Positions 7,042 through 9,805 of a stretch of 9,805 nt of DNA are shown here, piece after piece. The notes beneath the pieces are model-generated. The model was not told the origin of the DNA, did not search any database, and saw only the letters and a list, made by a program, of their open reading frames with translations. Position numbers and translations under genes: made by a program. Source of the DNA: a bacterium (lineage in GTDB: Bacteria > RUG730 > JAAEPJ01); contig JAAEPJ010000044.1 in NCBI GenBank assembly GCA_024222485.1, forward strand, positions 1 through 9,805. The letters are read 5' to 3'. Positions within the stretch are counted from its first letter, which is position 1, and each line of letters starts with the position of its first letter.

Positions 7042-7899
7042 ATGCTTAAAAAAATATTGATAATGTTTTTTTTGTCTTTTTCTTTGCTTCTTTCCGAGGA
7101 TAAAGGTTGGGATGGTTTTGAAGATCCAGGGTTCGGTAATTTTTCTTTTTTGACGACTTCATGGGGAGAGCTTGATTTTTTTGATTCATGGCAGATACTT
7201 TCAACATTCTATTTTGATGTTTATTATTATAATGAAGTTGTTGTTCAAGATGTTGTTGATTATGGCGATCAGGTTTATGATATGATAATAGAAGATTTTG
7301 GTTGGCTCTACTTTTCTATGCCAAAAAGAGTCTCTATCTATATCTATAGAAATGCAGCAGAGTATGCTCGAAAGACTGATATGAGTCAATGGGCAGGAGG
7401 GCATGCTGACCTTAAGCAAAATGCTATTTATAGCTATGAACAAAAGAATATTTTTGCGAATGTTATTGTGCATGAGTTAACACACCTGGTGTTTGATGCT
7501 TATATGGGGTATCCTCGCTGTATGGCAATTAATTGGCTGCATGAAGGCGTAGCTATTTATGAAGAGAAAAAGGTGTTGAATAAGGTGTGGAAATTAAAGT
7601 ACTTAAAAGATCTTGATAAACAGGGTGAACTTATTTCGATTAGAGATCTTTTTAAAACACATATAGGTCTGCAAGAAACATCACAAAAAGTAGGTCTTTG
7701 GTATTTTGAAGTAGGGACACTTATTGCTTATCTTCGAACTCTAGATAAAGATGGGTTTCGGATTTTTACTCAAAATTTAAAAAATTATAATAATATAGTT
7801 GAAGCTTTAAAAATGACCTATCCATGGGGATTTAAGGGTATCGATGATTTAGAAAAAGGTTGGAAAAATTGGCTGTATCAAAAGGGTGATACTATTTGA
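7042..7899 (+). CDS. Exported gluzincin-type metallopeptidase-like protein (peptidase MA-like)
   Basis: A 285-residue protein from ATG 7042; AAAGG lies ten bases ahead. A TTG at 7024 would add six residues and bury the signal peptide's basic start. MLKKILIMFFLSFSLLLS (1-18) is a Sec signal peptide without a lipobox cysteine, so export to the periplasm or beyond is likely. The catalytic pattern is HELTH (144-148) with E168 in NWLHEGVAIYEE as the probable third zinc ligand, the gluzincin arrangement seen in peptidase-MA-like proteins. E145 would activate water. Between residues 20 and 60 the chain is rich in W, F, D and G. The C-terminal third is helical (YFEVGTLIAYLRTL, then an EKGWKNWL end). 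The substrate is unknown. It lies 93 bases after rsmG with no clear functional link to it. Confidence 0.75.
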   Translation: MLKKILIMFFLSFSLLLSEDKGWDGFEDPGFGNFSFLTTSWGELDFFDSWQILSTFYFDVYYYNEVVVQDVVDYGDQVYDMIIEDFGWLYFSMPKRVSIYIYRNAAEYARKTDMSQWAGGHADLKQNAIYSYEQKNIFANVIVHELTHLVFDAYMGYPRCMAINWLHEGVAIYEEKKVLNKVWKLKYLKDLDKQGELISIRDLFKTHIGLQETSQKVGLWYFEVGTLIAYLRTLDKDGFRIFTQNLKNYNNIVEALKMTYPWGFKGIDDLEKGWKNWLYQKGDTI

Positions 7900-7915
7900 T
7901 AATAGGAGTAAAGTT

Positions 7916-7937
7916 TATATTAAAGATCTTTAATATA
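7916..7937. other. 22-base perfect palindrome downstream of the peptidase gene
   Basis: The 20 bases ATATTAAAGATCTTTAATAT (7917-7936) are a perfect palindrome, and the flanking T and A extend it to 22. As RNA it could fold as a 9-pair stem with a GATC loop, followed by a broken T-rich run (7939-7960). That would be a weak terminator for the peptidase gene. It could equally be a dimeric repressor's operator. The A+T-rich stem makes termination doubtful. Confidence 0.35.
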
Positions 7938-7992
7938 GTATTTTAAAATTTTTATTTTTTTGTGTTTGCTTGGGGAGTGTCGCTAATTTCTA

Positions 7993-8022
7993 TAGACAGT
8001 AAAGGTCGTTTGTAGCTATAAT
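7993..8022 (+). promoter_or_regulatory. Probable promoter of the nth-ribD fusion gene
   Basis: TAGACA (7993-7998, one base off TTGACA) and a consensus TATAAT (8017-8022) are separated by 18 bases. This is the best sigma-70-type match in the window. Transcription should start near 8029, giving a leader of about 90 bases that contains the hairpin at 8069-8094. Confidence 0.5.
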
Positions 8023-8068
8023 CAAAAGAATATCGATTGCTTGCATACTATTTTTTATAAGAAAAAGG

Positions 8069-8094
8069 TTTAAACTAATGAGTCTTAGTTTAAA
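8069..8094 (+). promoter_or_regulatory. Perfect inverted repeat in the leader of the nth-ribD gene
   Basis: TTTAAACTAA (8069-8078), loop TGAGTC, and TTAGTTTAAA (8085-8094) give ten paired bases. The dyad lies about 10 bases before the ribosome binding site AAGGA (8104-8108). It could be an operator or an mRNA hairpin affecting translation. It does not match FMN riboswitch features, which I looked for because of the RibD domain. Confidence 0.45.
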
Positions 8095-8119
8095 AGTAAT
8101 AATAAGGAAAATGGTTTAA

Positions 8120-9409
8120 ATGGAAGAGATGAAAACGAATATATATGAAGATAAAAAATTAGCGGCTAAAATGATTGTTCGCTTGAAAAAGCATTATAAT
8201 GACTCAAAAACTGCCTTAAAATGGTCGAATCCATTTGAGTTGCTAATCGCCACGATGCTTTCCGCTCAATGTACCGATGATAGAGTTAATCTTGTTACGC
8301 CTAGTCTGTTTAGAAAATATCCAACTCCTAAATCTTTTGCTAAAGCTTTAGAGTCAGAGGTCAGAGAACTTATTAAAAGCTGTGGTTTATATAAAACAAA
8401 AGCAAAGAGCATTATTACAAGTAGTCAGCTTATTGAAAATAAATTTAATGGGCAAGTTCCTGATTCTATGGAAAATTTGTTGTTGTTGCGTGGGGTTGCG
8501 CGTAAAACAGCGAATATAATTCTTTCCTCATGTTTTAAAAAAGCAGAAGGGATTGCCGTGGATACTCATGTTGCACGCCTTGCAAAACGGTTTTTCTTTT
8601 CCCTTAAAGAAGAGCCGAATAAAATTGAGCAGGATTTGATGGATGTTTTTGATAAAAAAGACTGGCTTAAGGTTAATTATATGTTAGTCGAGCATGGCAG
8701 ACATATTTGTAAAGCTATCAAACCTGAATGCGCGCAATGTTTTTTAAGAGATTGTTGTCCTTCGTTTAATGCCGTTCAGCAAAAAAGACCATTTGTTACT
8801 GTTAAATATGCCCAGAGCTTAGATGGGAAAATTGCTGCAAAGAGTAGTGATTCAAAGTGGATTTCCAATGATGATGCACGAGTATTTGCACATAGGTTGC
8901 GTGTTGACAATGATGCAATATTGATTGGAATTAATACCGCCATAAATGATGATCCATTGTTGGATGTGCGGTTGGTGCAAGGGAGAAATCCAGTACGCGT
9001 TATTTTGGATTCAAATTTGAAAATTTCTGTAAACTCAAAAATTGTTAAAACGGCTAAAGAGATTCCAACCATTATCTTCACTAAGTCAAAAGATCAAGCT
9101 AAAATAAAAAAATTGAAGTATATAGATGTCTTTCCTTTAAAAGGATTACAAGATACTTTGGAAGTGTTAGCTAAAAAAAAGATAAAGAGATTGCTTGTAG
9201 AAGGAGGTGGAGAAGTTATTTCTAGCTTTATGCGTGAAAAACTAGTTGATACGATATTTGTTGTGGTCGCCCCTATTTTTATTGGCAATGACGGCATCCC
9301 AGCTATTGGTAATTTGAATGTTACTAAAGTTAAAGCCTCCATTAAATTAAATAAAGTGAACGAGTATAGTTTTGCTGATAATAGTTTGTTTAGGCTGAAT
9401 TTGAGATGA
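8120..9409 (+). CDS. Fused endonuclease III (Nth) - RibD C-terminal reductase domain protein
   Basis: A single 429-residue frame; ATG 8120 follows AAGGA by about eleven bases, and residue 4 is an alternative Met. Residues 1-215 are a full endonuclease III: helix-hairpin-helix LLLRGVARKTANIIL (121-135) with catalytic K129, VDTH (147-150) with catalytic D148, and a [4Fe-4S] loop C197-x6-C204-x2-C207-x5-C213. It should excise oxidised pyrimidines from DNA and cut at abasic sites. From about 223 the chain becomes a RibD_C domain: VKYAQSLDGKIA (228-239), SKWISNDDARVFAHRLR (245-261), DAILIGINTAINDDPLLDVR (265-284) and LLVEGGGEVI (358-367). RibD_C reduces the ribosyl-pyrimidine intermediate of riboflavin synthesis with NADPH. 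The RibD deaminase half is absent. Only about ten residues join the parts. Both domains look intact. Whether the reductase serves riboflavin or another pathway is open; no rib genes are nearby. Confidence 0.93.
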   Translation: MEEMKTNIYEDKKLAAKMIVRLKKHYNDSKTALKWSNPFELLIATMLSAQCTDDRVNLVTPSLFRKYPTPKSFAKALESEVRELIKSCGLYKTKAKSIITSSQLIENKFNGQVPDSMENLLLLRGVARKTANIILSSCFKKAEGIAVDTHVARLAKRFFFSLKEEPNKIEQDLMDVFDKKDWLKVNYMLVEHGRHICKAIKPECAQCFLRDCCPSFNAVQQKRPFVTVKYAQSLDGKIAAKSSDSKWISNDDARVFAHRLRVDNDAILIGINTAINDDPLLDVRLVQGRNPVRVILDSNLKISVNSKIVKTAKEIPTIIFTKSKDQAKIKKLKYIDVFPLKGLQDTLEVLAKKKIKRLLVEGGGEVISSFMREKLVDTIFVVVAPIFIGNDGIPAIGNLNVTKVKASIKLNKVNEYSFADNSLFRLNLR

Positions 9410-9594
9410 AATATAGGTTGAGAGTTACTTATTTATTAGGGGGATACACTTAATCAAGAGACGATTATTCATGCTTTAAATTTTTATTTTTAAATATTTT
9501 TTATTAGGTGTTTGTAAAGTGTTTATTTTATAATGAGTATTAACTTCCAAAATAGGAGGTAAAATAATTTAAAAAGCTTAAAGGATAAAAAAAT
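9410..9594. promoter_or_regulatory. Intergenic region with a candidate -10 and an orphan ribosome-binding-like site
   Basis: The gap holds a consensus TATAAT at 9529-9534 without a good -35 at normal spacing. AGGAGGT (9554-9560) has no ATG, GTG or TTG at the right distance after it and sits 34 bases before the next gene. ACTTCC (9543-9548) could pair with GGAGGT (9555-9560) with one wobble, hiding this site. The true ribosome binding site of the next gene appears to be AAAGGA (9580-9585). Confidence 0.3.
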
Positions 9595-9805
9595 ATGAAT
9601 ATCAGAAATAAACTTGATAAGTTAAAGTTATTTCATAGAGGAGGAGATACAAGCTCTTACTCCCTTTGTATTAAAAGAACTAGCTTTGCGATATTTATCG
9701 CTTTTTTAACAGTTAGTATGAACAGTTTTTCCTATGCTAATGAAACCATTCCAGCCTTAGAAAAAACGAATCTTATCTTGCCTGACCTTGCAGGGAAAAC
9801 TGTTG
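9595..9805 (+). CDS. Unrecognised exported protein, N-terminal part (runs off window)
   Basis: ATG 9595 follows AAAGGA (9580-9585) by nine bases and is open for 70 codons to the window's end. The N-terminus is a long basic stretch (residues 1-30, including KLDKLKLFHRGGD and IKRT), then a hydrophobic core at about 31-44 (FAIFIAFLTVSM), and a probable signal-peptidase site after SYA (about 46-48). The mature part starts NETIPALEKTNLILPDLAGKTV. The extended n-region before the hydrophobic core resembles that of some outer-membrane or secreted proteins with long signal peptides. There is too little sequence to name a family. Export is likely; function is unknown. Confidence 0.7.
   Translation, partial: MNIRNKLDKLKLFHRGGDTSSYSLCIKRTSFAIFIAFLTVSMNSFSYANETIPALEKTNLILPDLAGKTV

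Noticed and set aside
7201-7473. 90-codon antisense ORF in the peptidase gene
   Set aside because: It is isoleucine/asparagine-rich shadow sequence opposite the HExxH protein, with no start context.
8029-8119. FMN riboswitch before the RibD-containing gene
   Set aside because: The leader is too short and shows none of the conserved FMN-element sequence; it has only a single simple hairpin.
8755-8790. Sequencing error creating the Nth-RibD fusion
   Set aside because: Reading is continuous through the junction with sensible residues on both sides, and no start with a ribosome binding site is apparent for a separate RibD_C; not fully excludable without relatives.
8776-9342. Two antisense ORFs opposite the RibD_C part
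   Set aside because: The + strand frame has full RibD_C motifs; these are shadows.
9406-9453. 15-codon ORF (MKYRLRVTYLLGGYT) overlapping the nth-ribD stop by ATGA
   Set aside because: It is very short, has no good ribosome binding site and no recognisable homology; the overlap alone is not enough.

Overview
The window comes from a very A+T-rich bacterial chromosome. All genes are on the + strand. Two proteins carry N-terminal Sec-type signal peptides without a lipobox, and the mnmG-rsmG gap holds a parS-like palindrome. I cannot assign the organism. A Gram-negative-type, deep-branching or host-associated lineage is only a guess.

Region 1 (about 1-4094) looks accessory and is the most A+T-rich part by eye. 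It opens with the 3' end of an IS3-type transposase and the right end of that element. A tight three-gene cluster follows: an FRG-domain protein, a hotdog-fold protein with a FabZ-like HFPxxPxxP motif, and a membrane protein with a 7TM-like sensor region, a GAF-like linker and an intact GGDEF domain (GGEEF plus an RxxD I-site). The gaps are 15 and 13 bases and each gene has a good ribosome binding site, so they probably form one operon. Behind the third gene is a 42-base stretch that copies the 3' end of the FRG gene and ends in double stops. A 17-base T-rich direct repeat (246-262 and 4063-4079) brackets the whole block.

Region 2 (about 4095-6948) is housekeeping. mnmG (tRNA wobble-uridine modification FAD protein) and rsmG (16S rRNA m7G methyltransferase) are separated by 176 bases carrying an almost perfect 48-base dyad centred on a parS-like core. 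That fits an origin-proximal partition site, but parA/parB do not follow rsmG here. RsmG keeps its SAM-binding motif but differs from the family at several usually conserved positions.

Region 3 (about 6949-9805) holds an exported HExxH zinc-peptidase-like protein, then a promoter and leader hairpin ahead of an unusual single reading frame. That frame joins complete endonuclease III (Nth) to a RibD C-terminal reductase domain. The window ends inside a gene for a signal-peptide protein I do not recognise.

The best candidates for something undescribed are the FRG/hotdog/GGDEF islet with its duplicated FRG tail, the Nth-RibD_C fusion, and the extended parS-like dyad between mnmG and rsmG.
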